Assembly: GCF_038502225.1 (NCBI RefSeq)
Contig: NW_027195403.1
Span: forward strand, 38,501 to 102,500
From: Cherax quadricarinatus
Taxonomy: Eukaryota; Arthropoda; Malacostraca; Decapoda; Parastacidae
Direction of reading: 5' to 3'
DNA length: 64,000 nt
Position numbers and translations under genes: made by a program. Shown here in pieces: positions 53,501 to 64,000 of this stretch; within the stretch, counting starts at the first letter, position 1; the number at the start of each line of letters is the position of its first letter. The notes beneath the pieces are model-generated. The model saw only the letters and a list, made by a program, of their open reading frames with translations, was not told the DNA's origin and did no database searches.

Positions 53501-56431
53501 CAGCAGTGTAAGGAAGCTCCTTCAGCAGTGTAAGGAAGCTTCTCCTTCAGCAGTGTGAAGGAAGCCTTCAGCAGTGTGGGGAAGCCTTCAGCAGTAATAA
53601 GAAGCTCCTTCCAGCAGTGTAGGAAGCCTCCAGCAGCGTAAGGAAGCCTCTTCAGCAGTAGTAAGAAGCTCCTTCAGCAGTGTAAGGAAGCCTTCAGCAA
53701 TGTAAGGAAGCCTTCTTCAGCAGTGTATGAAGTTCCTCAGCAGTGTAAGGAAGCCTTCCTTCAGCAGTTGCAGTGTAAGGGAACTCTCCGATGCAGAAAC
53801 CAGCAAGTAGGGAAGCCTTTTAGCAGTGAAAGGAAGCCCCTTCCCAGCAGTGTAGGGAAGCCTCCCAGCAGTGTAAGGAAGCTCTACAGTGTAAGGAAGT
53901 TCCTTCAGCAGTGTAAGGAAGCCTTCAGCAGTGTAGGAAGCCTTCAGCAGTGTAAGAAGCTCTTCAGCAGTGTAAGGAAGCCTTAAGCAGTGCAATAAGC
54001 CTTCAAGTGAAGGAAGCCTTCTTCAGCGAATGTAAGGGAAGCCTTCACCAATGGTGGAAGCCTTCAGCAGTGTAAGGAAGCCTCTTCAGCAGTGTAAGGA
54101 AGCCCTTCAGCAGTAGGGAAGCCTTCTTAGCAGTGTAAGGAAGCTTTCCCAGGTAGGAAGCTTCCAGATGTTAAGGAAGCCTTCAGTAGTAAGGAAGCCT
54201 TCCAGCAGGTAAGGAAGCCTTCCAGCAGTGTAAGGAAGCCTTCAGCAGTGTATGAAGCTTCCTGTGAGGTTAATGATTGGGAAGCCTTCAGCAGTGTAGG
54301 AAGCCTTCAGCAGTGTATGAAGCCTCTTTAGCAGTGTAAGGGGCCCTTCAGCCATGTTAACAGCCCTCGAATGTAAGGAAGCCTAAGCAGTGTAGGAAGC
54401 TCTAGCAGTGTATGAAGTTTCAGAGTGTAAGGAAGCCTTCAGCAGTGTGGAGCCCTTCCATCACCGTCAGGAAGCCTTAAGCAGGTAAGGAAGCCCACAG
54501 TGTAGGGAAGCTTCTCTGTTGTATTCGATAAGCTCTTAGCAGTGTATGGAAGCTTCCTTCAGCAGTGTAAGGAAGCCTTCAGCAGTGTAGGAAGCCTTCA
54601 GCAGTGTAAGGAAGCCTCTTCAGCAGTGTAGGGAAGCTCTTCAGCAATGTAGGAAGCCTTTCTTCCAGCAGGGTAAGGAAGCTCAGCATTAAGGAAGTTG
54701 TTATGTAAGGAAGCCTTCCAGCAGTGTAAGGAAGCCTCTCCCAGCAGTGTAGGAAGCCTCAGCAGTGTAGGAAGCTCCTTCAGCAGTGCAATGGGAAGCC
54801 TCAGCAGTGTAGGAAGCCTTCATTAAGGGAAGCCTTCAGCAGTGTATGAAGCCTTCAGCAGCAGAAGCCCTTCCTTCCAGATGTAAGGGTAAGCTCTGTT
54901 AAGTTACCAGATTTCAGCAGTGCATGGAAGCCTTCCTTAGCAGTGTAGGGAAGCTTCCAGCAAGGCTAAGCCTTCCAGCAGTGTAAGGGAAGCCCTTCAT
55001 GTTAATGTTATGAAGCCTTCAGCAGTAGGAAGCCTTAGCAGTGTAAGCCTCTTCAGCAGTGTAAGGAAGCCTTCGAAGGTAATAGCCTGCAGTGTAAGGA
55101 AGCCCTCTGACCCAACCCAGGAAAGCCCCAGCAGTGAGGGAAGCCTTCAGCAGTGCTTAGGGTTAAGCTCTTAGCAGTGTAATGGAAGCCTCCTCAGCAG
55201 TGTAAGGAAGCCCTTCCAGCAATGTCAGGAAGCCTTCAGCAGTGTAGGGAAGCCTTAGCAGTGTAAAGAAGCCTTCAGCAGTGTAAGGAAGCCTTCCATC
55301 AACGTTCAGGAGCCTCAGTATGTAGAAGCCCTCCTCAGCAGCATGGTAGCCCTTCCAAAGCCAGTGTAAGGAAGCCTTCCAGCAGTGTAAGGAAGCCCTA
55401 GCAGTTCCTGGAAGCCTTCCAGCAGTGCAGGGAAGCCTTCAGCAGTGTAGGGAAGCTCCTTCAGCAGTGTAAGGAAGCCTCAGCAGGTCAGAAGCTCTTG
55501 TACATGTAAGAAGCCTTGTTATGTAGGGAAGCTCTTCCAGCAGTGTAGGAAGCCTTCAGCAGTGTAAGGAAGCCTTCAGCAAGGTAAGGAAGCAGCCCTT
55601 AGCAGGTAAGGAAGCCCTTCAGCCCAGTGTAGGGAAGCCTCCACAGTGTAAGAAGCCTCAGCAGTGTATGAAGCTCTTCAGCAGTGTAAGGAAGCCCTTC
55701 AGGTGGGTAAGGAAGCTTCCAGCAGTGTAAGGAAGCTTCAGCAGTGCCAGGGAAGCCTTCACAGTAGGGAAGCTCTTCAGCAGTGTAGGAAGCTCTTCAC
55801 AAGTAAGGGAAGCCTTCTGTATGAAGCCTTCATTAATGTAAGGAAGCTTCAGCAGTGTAAGGAAGTTCCTTCAGCAGTGTAAGGAAGCCTCATTCAATGT
55901 AAGGAAGCCCCTTCAGCAGTGTAGGGAAGCCTTCAGCAGTGTAGAAGCCTTCAGTGTAAGGAAGCTTCTTCAGCAATGTAAGCCTTCACATGAAGGGAAG
56001 CCTTCAGCATGTAAGGAAGCCTTAGCAGTGAAGGAAGCCTTCAGCAGTGTAAGGAAGCCCTTCAGCAGTGTAAGGAAGCCTCTGTTATGTAAGGAAGCCC
56101 TTCAGCAATGTAAGGAAGCCTTCAGTTATGTAGGGAAGCCCCTCTCCAGCAGTGTAGGGAGCCTTCCTGTTGTTTTAGGAAGCCCTTCATAAGTGTATGA
56201 AGCCTTCAGCAACAAGGAAGCCTGAAGCAGTGTACAGCCTTCAGCAGTGAGGAAGCCTTCCAGCAGTGTAAGGAAGCCTGGCAATGTAGGGAAGCTCTTC
56301 CAGCAATGTAAGAAAGCCTTCAGCATGTGGCTAGTTCTCTCCTTCAGCAGTGTGTATAAAGCCCCTTCAGCAGTGTATGAAGCTCTGGCAATGCATTAAG
56401 CTCTTCACATCGTATGAAGCCCTAGTTGCGT
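38584..56431. repeat. 21-bp satellite, noisy part (suspected unpolished sequence)
   Basis: About 17.8 kb of a unit close to GGAAGC.CTTCAGCAGTGTA, with indels and substitutions in nearly every copy. Compared with the clean part, GCTCTT is typically replaced by GCCTT, GCCCTT or GCCTTCC, and AAGG/AGGG lengths vary. The array begins inside the noisy block, directly after the 28-bp satellite, at about 38,583 (GGTCAATG then CAGGGAAGCC). No genes. Confidence 0.85.
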
Positions 56432-59400
56432 AAACAGCTCTTCAGCAGTGTCAGGAAGCTCTTCAGCAGTGTAAAGAAGCTCTTCAGCAGTGTAAGGAAG
56501 CTCTTCAGCAGTGTAAGGAAGCTCTTCAGCAGTGTAGGGAAGCTCTTCAGCAGTGTAAGGAAGCTCTTCAGCAGGGTAAGGAAGCTCTTCAGCAGTATAA
56601 GGAAGCTCTTCAGCAGTGTAAGGAAGCTCTTCAGCAGGGTAAGGAAGCTCTTCAGCAGTGTAAGGAAGCTCTTCAGCAGTGTAAGGAAGCTCTTCAGCAG
56701 TGTAAGGAAGCTCTTCAGCAGTGTAAGGAAGCTCTTCAGCAATGTAGGGAAGCTCTTCAGCAATGTAAGGAAGCTCTTCAGCAGTGTAAGGAAGCTCTTT
56801 AGCAGTGTAAGGAAGCTCTTCAGCAGTGTAAGGAAGCTCTTCAGCAGTGTAAGGAAGCTCTTCAGCAGTGTCAGGAAGCTCTTCAGCAGTGTAAAGAAGC
56901 TCTTCAGCAGTGTAAGGAAGCTCTTCAGCAGTGTAAGGAAGATCATCAGCAGTGTAGGGAAGCTCTTCAGCAGTGTAAGGAAGCTCTTCAGCAGTGTAAG
57001 GAAGCTCTTCAGCATTGTAAGGAAGCTCTTCAGCAGTGTAAGGAAGCTCTTCAGCAGGGTAAGGAAGCTCTTCAGCAGTGTAAGGAAGCTCTTCAGCAGT
57101 GTAAGGAAGCTCTTCAGCAGTGTAGGGAAGCTCTTCGGCAGTGTAAGGAAGCTCTTCAGCAATGTAAGGAAGCTCTTTAGCAGTGTAAGGAAGCTCTTCA
57201 GCAGTGTAGGGAAGCTCTTCAGCAGTGTAAGGAAGCTCTTCGGCAATGTAGGGAAACTCTTCAGCAGTGTAAGGAAGCTCTTCAGCAGTGTAAGGAAGCT
57301 CTTCAGCAGTGTAAGGAAACTCTTCAGCAGTGTAAGGAAACTCTTCAGCAGTGTAAGGAAGCTCTTCAGCAGTGTAGGGAAGCTCTTCAGCAATGTAAGG
57401 AAGCTCTTCAGCAGTGTAAGGAAGCTCTTCAGCAGTGTAGGGAAGCTCTTCAGCAATGTAAGGAAGCTCTTCAGCAGTGTAAGGAAGCTCTTCAGCAGTG
57501 TAGGGAAGCTGTTAAGCAATGTAAGGAAGCTCTTCAGCAGTGTAAGGAAGCTCTTCAGCAGTGTAGGGAAGCTCTTCAGCAATGTAAGGAAGCTCTTCAG
57601 CAGTGCTGGGAAGCTCTTCAGCAATGTAGGGAAGCTCTTCAGCAATGTAAGGAAGCTCTTTAGCAGTGTAAGGAAGCTCTTCAGCAGTGTAGGGAAGCTC
57701 TTCAGCAATGTAGGGAAGCTCTTCAGCAATGTAAGGAAGCTCTTTAGCAGTGTAAGGAAGCTCTTCAGCAGTGTAAGGAAGCTCTTCAGCAATGTAGGGA
57801 AGCTCTTCAGCAATGTAAGGAAGCTCTTCAGCAGTGTAAGGAAGCTCTTCAGCAGTGTAAGGAAGCTCTTCGGCAATGTAGGGAAGCTCTTCAGCAATGT
57901 AAGGAAGCTCTTTAACAGTGTAAGGAAGCTCTTCAGCAGTGTAGGGAAGCTCTTCAGCAGTGTAGGGAAGCTCTTCAGCAGTGTAAGGAAGCTCTTCGGC
58001 AATGTAAGGAAGCTCTTTAGCAGTGTAAGGAAGCTCTTCAGCAGTGTAGGGAAGCTCTTCAGCAGTGTAAGGAAGCTCTTCAGCAATGTAAGGAAGCTCT
58101 TCAGCAGTGTAGGGAAGCTCTTCAGCAGTGTAGGGAAGCTCTTCGGCAGTGTAAGGAAGCTCTTCAGCAATGTAAGGAAGCTCTTTAGCAGTGTAAGGAA
58201 GCTCTTCAGCAGTGTAGGGAAGCTCTTCAGCAGTGTAAGGAAGCTCTTCGGCAATGTAGGGAAGCTCTTCAGCAATGTAAGAAAGCTCTTCAGCAGTGTA
58301 AGGAAGCTCTTCAGCAGTGTAAGGAAGCTCTTCAGCAGTGTAAGGAAGCTCTTCGGCAATGTAGCGAAGCTCTTCAGCAATGTAAGGAAGCTCTTTAGCA
58401 GTGTAAGGAAGCTCTTCAGCAGTGTCAGGAAGCTCTTCAGCAGTGTAAAGAAGCTCTTCAGCAGTGTAAGGAAGCTCTTCAGCAGTGTAAGGAAGCTCTT
58501 CAGCAGTGTAGGGAAGCTCTTCAGCAGTGTAAGGAAGCTCTTCAGCAGGGTAAGGAAGCTCTTCAGCAGTATAAGGAAGCTCTTCAGCAGTGTAAGGAAG
58601 CTCTTCAGCAGGGTAAGGAAGCTCTTCAGCAGTGTAAGGAAGCTCTTCAGCAGTGTAAGGAAGCTCTTCAGCAGTGTAAGGAAGCTCTTCAGCAGTGTAA
58701 GGAAGCTCTTCAGCAGTGTAAGGAAGCTCTTCAGCAGTGTAAGGAAGCTCTTCAGCAGTGTAGGGAAGCTCTTCAGCAGTGTAAGGAAGCTCTTCAGCAG
58801 TGTAAGGAAGCTCTTCAGCAGTGTAAGGAAGCTCTTCAGCAGTGTAAGGAAGCTCTTCAGCAGTGTAAGGAAGCTCTTCAGCAGTGTAAGGAAGCTCTTC
58901 AGCAGTGTAAGGAAGCTCTTCAGCAGTGTAAGGAAGCTCTTCAGCAGTGTAAGGAAGCTCTTCAGCAGTGTAAGGAAGCTCTTCAGCAGTGTAAGGAAGC
59001 TCTTCAGCAGTGTAAGGAAGCTCTTCAGCAGTGTAAGGAAGCTCTTCAGCAGTGTAGGGAAGCTCTTCAGCAGTGTAGGGAAGCTCTTCAGCAGTGTAAG
59101 GAAGCTCTTCAGCAGTGTAAGGAAGCTCTTCAGCAGTGTAGGGAAGCTCTTCAGCAGTGTAAGGAAGCTCTTCAGCAGTGTAGGGAAGCTCTTCAGCAGT
59201 GTAAGGAAGCTCTTCAGCAGTGTAGGGAAGCTCTTCAGCAGTGTAAGGAAGCTCTTCAGCAGTGTAGGGAAGCTCTTCAGCAGTGTAAGGAAGCTCTTCA
59301 GCAGTGTAAGGAAGCTCTTTAGCAGTGTAGGGAAGCTCTTCAGCAGTGTAAGGAAGCTCTTCAGCAGTGTAGTGAAGCTCTTCAGCAGTGTAGTGAAGCT

Positions 59401-62400
59401 CTTCAGCAGTGTAAGGAAGCTCTTCAGCAGTGTAAGGAAGCTCTTCAGCAGTGTAAGGAAGCTCTTCAGCAAGGAAGCTCTTCATCAGTGTAGGGAAGCT
59501 CTTCAGCAGTGTAAGGAAGCTCTTCAGCAGTGTAGGGAAGCTCTTAGGGAAGCTCTTCAGCAGTGTAAGGAAGCTCTTGAGCAGTGTAGGGAAGCTCTTC
59601 AGCAAGGAAGCTCTTCAGCAGTGTAAGGAAGCTCTTCAGCAGTGTAAGGAAGCTCTTCAGCAAGGGAAGCTCTTCAGCAGTGTAAGGAAGCTCTTCAGCA
59701 GTGTCAGCAGTGTAGGAAGCTCTTCAGCAGTGTCAGCAAGGAAGCTCTTCAGCAGTGTGTCAGCAGTGTAGGGAAGCTCTTCAGCAGTGTAAGGAAGCTC
59801 TTCAGCAGTGTAAGGAAGCTCTTAAGCAGTGTAAGGAAGCTCTTCAGCAGTGTAAGGAAGCTCTTCAGCAGTGTAAGGAAGCTCTTCAGCAGTGTAAGGA
59901 AGCTCTTCAGCAGTGTAAGGAAGCTCTTCAGCAATGTAAGGAAGCTCTTCAGCAGTGTAAGGAAGCTCTTCAGCAGTCAGCAGTGTAAGGAAGTCAGCAG
60001 GAAGCTCTTCAGCAGTGTAAGGAAGCTCTTCAGCAGTGTAAGGAAGCTCTTCAGCAGTGTAGGGAAGCTCTTCAGCAGTGTAAGGAAGCTCTTCAGCAGT
60101 GCAGGGAAGCTCTTTAGCAGTGTAAGGAAGCTCTTCAGCAGTGTAAGGAAGCTCTTCAGCAGTGTAGGGAAGCTCTTCAGCAGTGTAAGGAAGCTCTTCA
60201 GCAGTGTAAGGAAGCTCTTCAGCAGTGTAAGGAAGCTCTTCAGCAGTGTAAGGAAGCTCTTCATCAATGTCAGGAAGCTCTTCAGCAGTGTAGGGAAGCT
60301 CTTCAGCAGTGCAGGGAAGCTCTTTAGCAGTGCAGGGAAGCTCTTCAGCAGTGTAAGGAAGCTCTTCAGCAGTGTAAGGAAGCTCTTCAGCAGTGTAAGG
60401 AAGCTCTTCAGCAGTGTAGGGAAGCTCTTCAGCAGTGTAGGGAAGCTCTTCAGCAGTGTAGGGAAGCTCTTCAGCAGTGTAAGGAAGCTCTTCAGCAGTG
60501 TAAGGAAGCTCTTCAGCAGTGTAAGGAAGCTCTTCAGCAGTGTAAGGAAGCTCTTCAGCAGTGTAAGGAAGCTCTTCAGCAGTGTAGGGAAGCTCTTCAG
60601 CAGTGTAAGGAAGCTCTTCAGCAGTGTAAGGAAGCTCTTCAGCAGTGTAAGGAAGCTCTTCAGCAGTGTAAGGAAGCTCTTCAGCAGTGTAAGGAAGCTC
60701 TTCAGCAGTGTAAGGAAGCTCTTCAGCAGTGTGTCAGCAAGGAAGCTCTTCAGCAGTGTAAGGAAGCTCTTCAGCAGTGTAAGGAAGCTCTTCAGCAGTG
60801 TAAGGAAGCTCTTCAGCAGTGTAAGGAAGCTCTTCAGCAGTGTAAGGAAGCTCTTCAGCAAAGTAAGGAAGCTCTTCAGCAATGTAAGCAAGCTCTTCAG
60901 CAGTGTAAGGAAGCTCTTCAGCAGTGTAGGGAAGCTCTTCAGCAATGTCAGGAAGCTCTTCAGCAGTGTAGGGAAGCTCTTTAGCAGTGTAAAGAAGCTC
61001 TTCAGCAGTGTAAGGAAGCTCTTCAGCAGTGTAGGGAAGCTCTTCAGCAGTGTAGGGAAGCTCTTCAGCAGTGTAGGGAAGCTCTTCAGCAGTGTAAGGA
61101 AGCTCTTCAGCAGTGTAGGGAAGCTCTTCAGCAGTGTAGGGAAGCTCTTCAGCAGTGTAAGGAAGCTCTTCAGCAGTGTAGGGAAGCTCTTCAGCAGTGT
61201 AAGGAAGCTCTTCAGCAGTGTAGGGAAGCTCTTCAGCAGTGTAGGGAAGCTCTTCAGCAGTGTAAGGAAGCTCTTCAGCAGTGTAGGGAAGCTCTTCAGC
61301 AGTGTAGTTAAGCTCTTCAGCAATGTAAGGAAGCTCTTCAGCAGTGTAAGGAAGCTCTTCAGCAGTGTAAGGAAGCTCTTCAGCAGTGTAGGGAAGCTCT
61401 TCAGCAGTGTAAGGAAGCTCTTCAGCAGTGTAAGGAAGCTCTTCAGCAGTGTAAGGAAGCTCTTCAGCAGTGTAGGGAAGCTCTTCAGCAGTGTAAGGAA
61501 GCTCTTCAGCAGTGTAGGGAAGCTCTTCAGCAGTGTAAGGAAGCTCTTCAGCAGTGTAAGGAAGCTCTTCAGCAGTGTAAGGAAGCTCTTCAGCAGTGTA
61601 AGGAAGCTCTTCAGCAGTGTAAGGAAGCTCTTCAGCAGTGTAAGGAAGCTCTTCAGCAGTGTAAGGAAGCTCTTCAGCAGTGTAAGGAAGCTCTTCAGCA
61701 GTGTAGGGAAGCTCTTCAGGAAGCTCTTCAGCTCAGCAGTGTAGGAAGCTCTTCAGCAGTGTAGGGAAGCTCTTAAGGAAGCTCTTCAGCTAAGGAAGCT
61801 CTTCAGCAGTGTAAGGAAGCTCTTCAGCAGTGTAAGGAAGCTCTTCAGCAGTGTAGGGAAGCTCTTCAGCAGTGTAAGGAAGCTCTTCAGCAGTGTAAGG
61901 AAGCTCTTCAGCAGTGTAAGGAAGCTCTTCAGCAGCTCTTCAGCAGTGTAGGGAAGCTCTTCAGCAGTGTAAGGAAGCTCTTCAGCAGTGTAAGGAAGCT
62001 CTTCAGCAGTGTAAGGAAGCTCTTCAGCAGTGTAAGGAAGCTCTTCAGCAGTGTAAGGAAGCTCTTCAGCAGTGTAAGGAAGCTCTTCAGCAGTGTAAGG
62101 AAGCTCTTCAGCAGTGTAAGGAAGCTCTTCAGCAGTGTAAGGAAGCTCTTCAGCAGTGTAAGGAAGCTCTTCAGCAGTGTAGGGAAGCTCTTCAGCAGTG
62201 TAAGTAAGCAATTCAGAAGTGTAGGGAAAGGAAGCTCTTCAGCAGTGTAGGGAAGCTTCAGCAGTGCTCTTCAGCAGTGTAAGGAAGCTCTTCAGCAGTG
62301 TAAGGAAGCTCTTAAGGAAGCTCTTCAGCAGTGTAAGGAAGCTCTTCAGCAGTGTAAGGAAGCTCTTCAGCAGTGTAAGGAAGCTCTTCAGCAGTGTAAG

Positions 62401-64000
62401 GAAGCTCTTCAGCAGTGTAGGGAAGCTCTTCAGCAGTGTAGGGAAGCTCTTCAGCAGTGTAAGGAAGCTCTTCAGCAGTGTAAGGAAGCTCTTCAGCAGT
62501 GTAAGGAAGCTCTTCAGCAGTGTAGGGAAGCTCTTCAGCAGTGTAGGGAAGCTCTTCAGCAGTGTAGGGAAGCTCTTCAGCAGTGTAGGGAAGCTCTTCA
62601 GCAGTGTAAGGAAGCTCTTCAGCAGTGTAGCTCTTCAGCAGTGTAGGGAAGGAAGCTCTTCAGCAGTGTAAGGAAGCTCTTCAGCAGTGTAGGGAAGCTC
62701 TTCAGCAGTGTAAGGAAGCTCTTCAGCAGTGTAAGGAAGCTCTTCAGCAGTGTAAGGAAGCTCTTCAGCAGTGTAAGGAAGCTCTTCAGCAGTGTAAGGA
62801 AGCAGTGTAAGGAAGCAGTGTAAGGAAGCTCTTCAGCAATGTAGGGAAGCTCTTCAGCAATGTAAGGAAGCTCTTCAGCAGTGTAAGGAAGCTCTTCAGC
62901 AGTGTAAGGAAGCTCTTCAGCAGTGTAAGGAAGCTCTTCAGCAGTGTAAGGAAGCTCTTCAGCAGTGTAAGGAAGCTCTTCAGCAGTGTAAGGAAGCTCT
63001 TCAGCAGTGTAAGGAAGCTCTTCAGCAGTGTAAGGAAGCTCTTCAGCAGTGTAAGGAAGCTCTTCAGCAGTGTAAGGAAGCTCTTCAGCAGTGTAAGGAA
63101 GCTCTTCAGCAGTGTAAGGAAGCTCTTCAGCAGTGTAAGGAAGCTCTTCAGCAGTGTAAGGAAGCTCTTCAGCAGTGTAAGGAAGCTCTTCAGCAGTGTA
63201 AGGAAGCTCTTCAGCAGTGTAAGGAAGCTCTTCAGCAGTGTAGGGAAGCTCTTCAGCAGTGTAAGGAAGCTCTTCAGCAGCTCTTGTAAGGAAGCTCTTC
63301 AGCAGTGTAAGGAAGCTCTTCAGCAGTGTAAGGAAGCTCTTCAGCAGTGTAAGGAAGCTCTTCAGCAGTGTAGGGAAGCTCTTCAGCAGTGTAAGGAAGC
63401 TCTTCAGCAGTGTAAGGAAGCTCTTCAGCAGTGTCAGGAAGCTCTTCAGCAGTGTAGGGAAGCTCTTCAGCAGTAAGGAAGTCAGCAAGGAAGCTCTTCA
63501 GCAGTGTAAGGAAGCTCTTCAGCAGTGTAAGGAAGCTCTTCAGCAGTGTAGGAAGCTCTTCAGCAGTGTAGGGAAGCTCTTCAGCAGTGTAAGGAAGCTC
63601 TTCAGCAGTGTAGGAAGCTCTTCAGCAGTGTAAGGAAGCTCTTCAGCAGTGTCAGCAAGGAAGCTCTTCAGCAGTGTAAGGAAGTCAGCAAGGAAGCTCT
63701 TCAGCAGTGTAGGGAAGCTCTTCAGCAGTGCAGGGAAGCTCTTCAGCAATGCAAGGAAGCTCTTCAGCAGTGTAAGGAAGCTCTTCAGCAGTGTAAGGAA
63801 GCTCTTCAGCAATGTAGGGAAGCTCTTCAGCAATGTAAGGAAGCTCTTTAGCAGTGTAAGGAAGCTCTTCAGCAGTGTAAGGAAGCTCTTCAGCAGTGTA
63901 AGGAAGCTCTTCAGCAGTGTAAGGAAGCTCTTCAGCAATGTAAGGAAGCTCCTCAGCAGTGTAAGGAAGCTCTTCAGCAGTGTAGGGAAGCTCTTCAGCA
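56432..64000. repeat. 21-bp satellite, clean part, about 360 copies, open to the window end
   Basis: The unit is GAAGCTCTTCAGCAG followed by TGTAAG (or TGTAGG). Fidelity is high from about 56,432 to the end. Variants (AATGTAAG, AGGGTAAG, CGGCAATG, TTTAGCAG) occur in repeated patterns, showing block duplication. From about 59,460 onward there are scattered truncated or rearranged units. All six frames are largely open, giving KLFSSVR, EALQQCK, SFLTLLK or LPYTAEE heptads up to about 1,000 residues. This follows from the 21-bp period and does not indicate a gene. Confidence 0.95.
56452..58690. repeat. Duplicated variant block inside the 21-bp satellite
   Basis: A distinctive run of units (TGTCAGG, then TGTAAAGAAG, two ordinary units, TGTAGGG, then AGGGTAAGG and AGTATAAGG) at about 56,452-56,660 recurs at about 58,426-58,635. 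The offset is 1,974 bp, exactly 94 units of 21 bp. The first part also recurs at about 56,872, offset 420 bp (20 units). Confidence 0.8.

Noticed and set aside
56422..59626. Open frames of about 1,000 codons on both strands (KLFSSVR, SFLTLLK and LPYTAEE heptads)
   Set aside because: They arise because the 21-bp unit is a multiple of three and free of stops. Several frames on both strands are equally open, with no start context, splice structure or non-repetitive portion.

Overview
The window is almost entirely tandem-repeat DNA from an animal genome, most probably an arthropod and perhaps a decapod crustacean. The arthropod telomere motif TTAGG/CCTAA is present in quantity. The unique islands look like broken Ty3/Gypsy retroelement pieces, and a fragment near 7.3 kb resembles a SINE I associate with crayfish and lobster genomes (from memory, unchecked). 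I see no intact protein-coding gene, tRNA, rRNA or other RNA gene. The very long open frames at 23-27 kb and 56-64 kb are open in several frames on both strands because the repeat units are 9 or 21 bp; they are not genes.

Layout. 1-7.7 kb: degenerate TTAGG blocks, a GT microsatellite, a 21-bp GT-rich minisatellite, a compound ~55-bp repeat, a short GC-extreme island, a 54-bp array and about 1.7 kb of low-copy DNA. 7.7-27.1 kb: a chain of tandem arrays separated by short unique islands. The recognisable islands, read on the minus strand, run in the order gag N-part (27.08-26.95), gag capsid C-part (23.07-22.85), gag zinc knuckle (21.84-21.67), protease-end/linker (11.1-10.94) and integrase (8.52-7.87). 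This is the gag-protease-integrase order of one Ty3/Gypsy-type element, so I interpret the stretch as one dead retroelement swollen from within by tandem amplification. Arrays in that span: 9-bp, 31-bp, 52-bp, a 21-bp palindromic unit, CCTAA telomere-type, 41-bp flanked by a 31-bp inverted repeat, a 66/132-bp higher-order array, and 58/55-bp. 27.2-38.6 kb: a 28-bp satellite. 38.6-64 kb: a different 21-bp satellite that runs off the end of the window.

Quality caution. From about 28,081 to 56,431 both outer satellites become dense with substitutions and indels, although the same units are nearly perfect on either side. That profile fits an unpolished long-read segment, so base-level variation there should not be read as biology. 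The join between the two satellites (about 38,583) lies wholly inside this noisy block.

No cooperating gene set is present. The main biological interest is the relation between a dead retroelement and the many satellites within it, and two telomere-type blocks whose polarity points toward each other.
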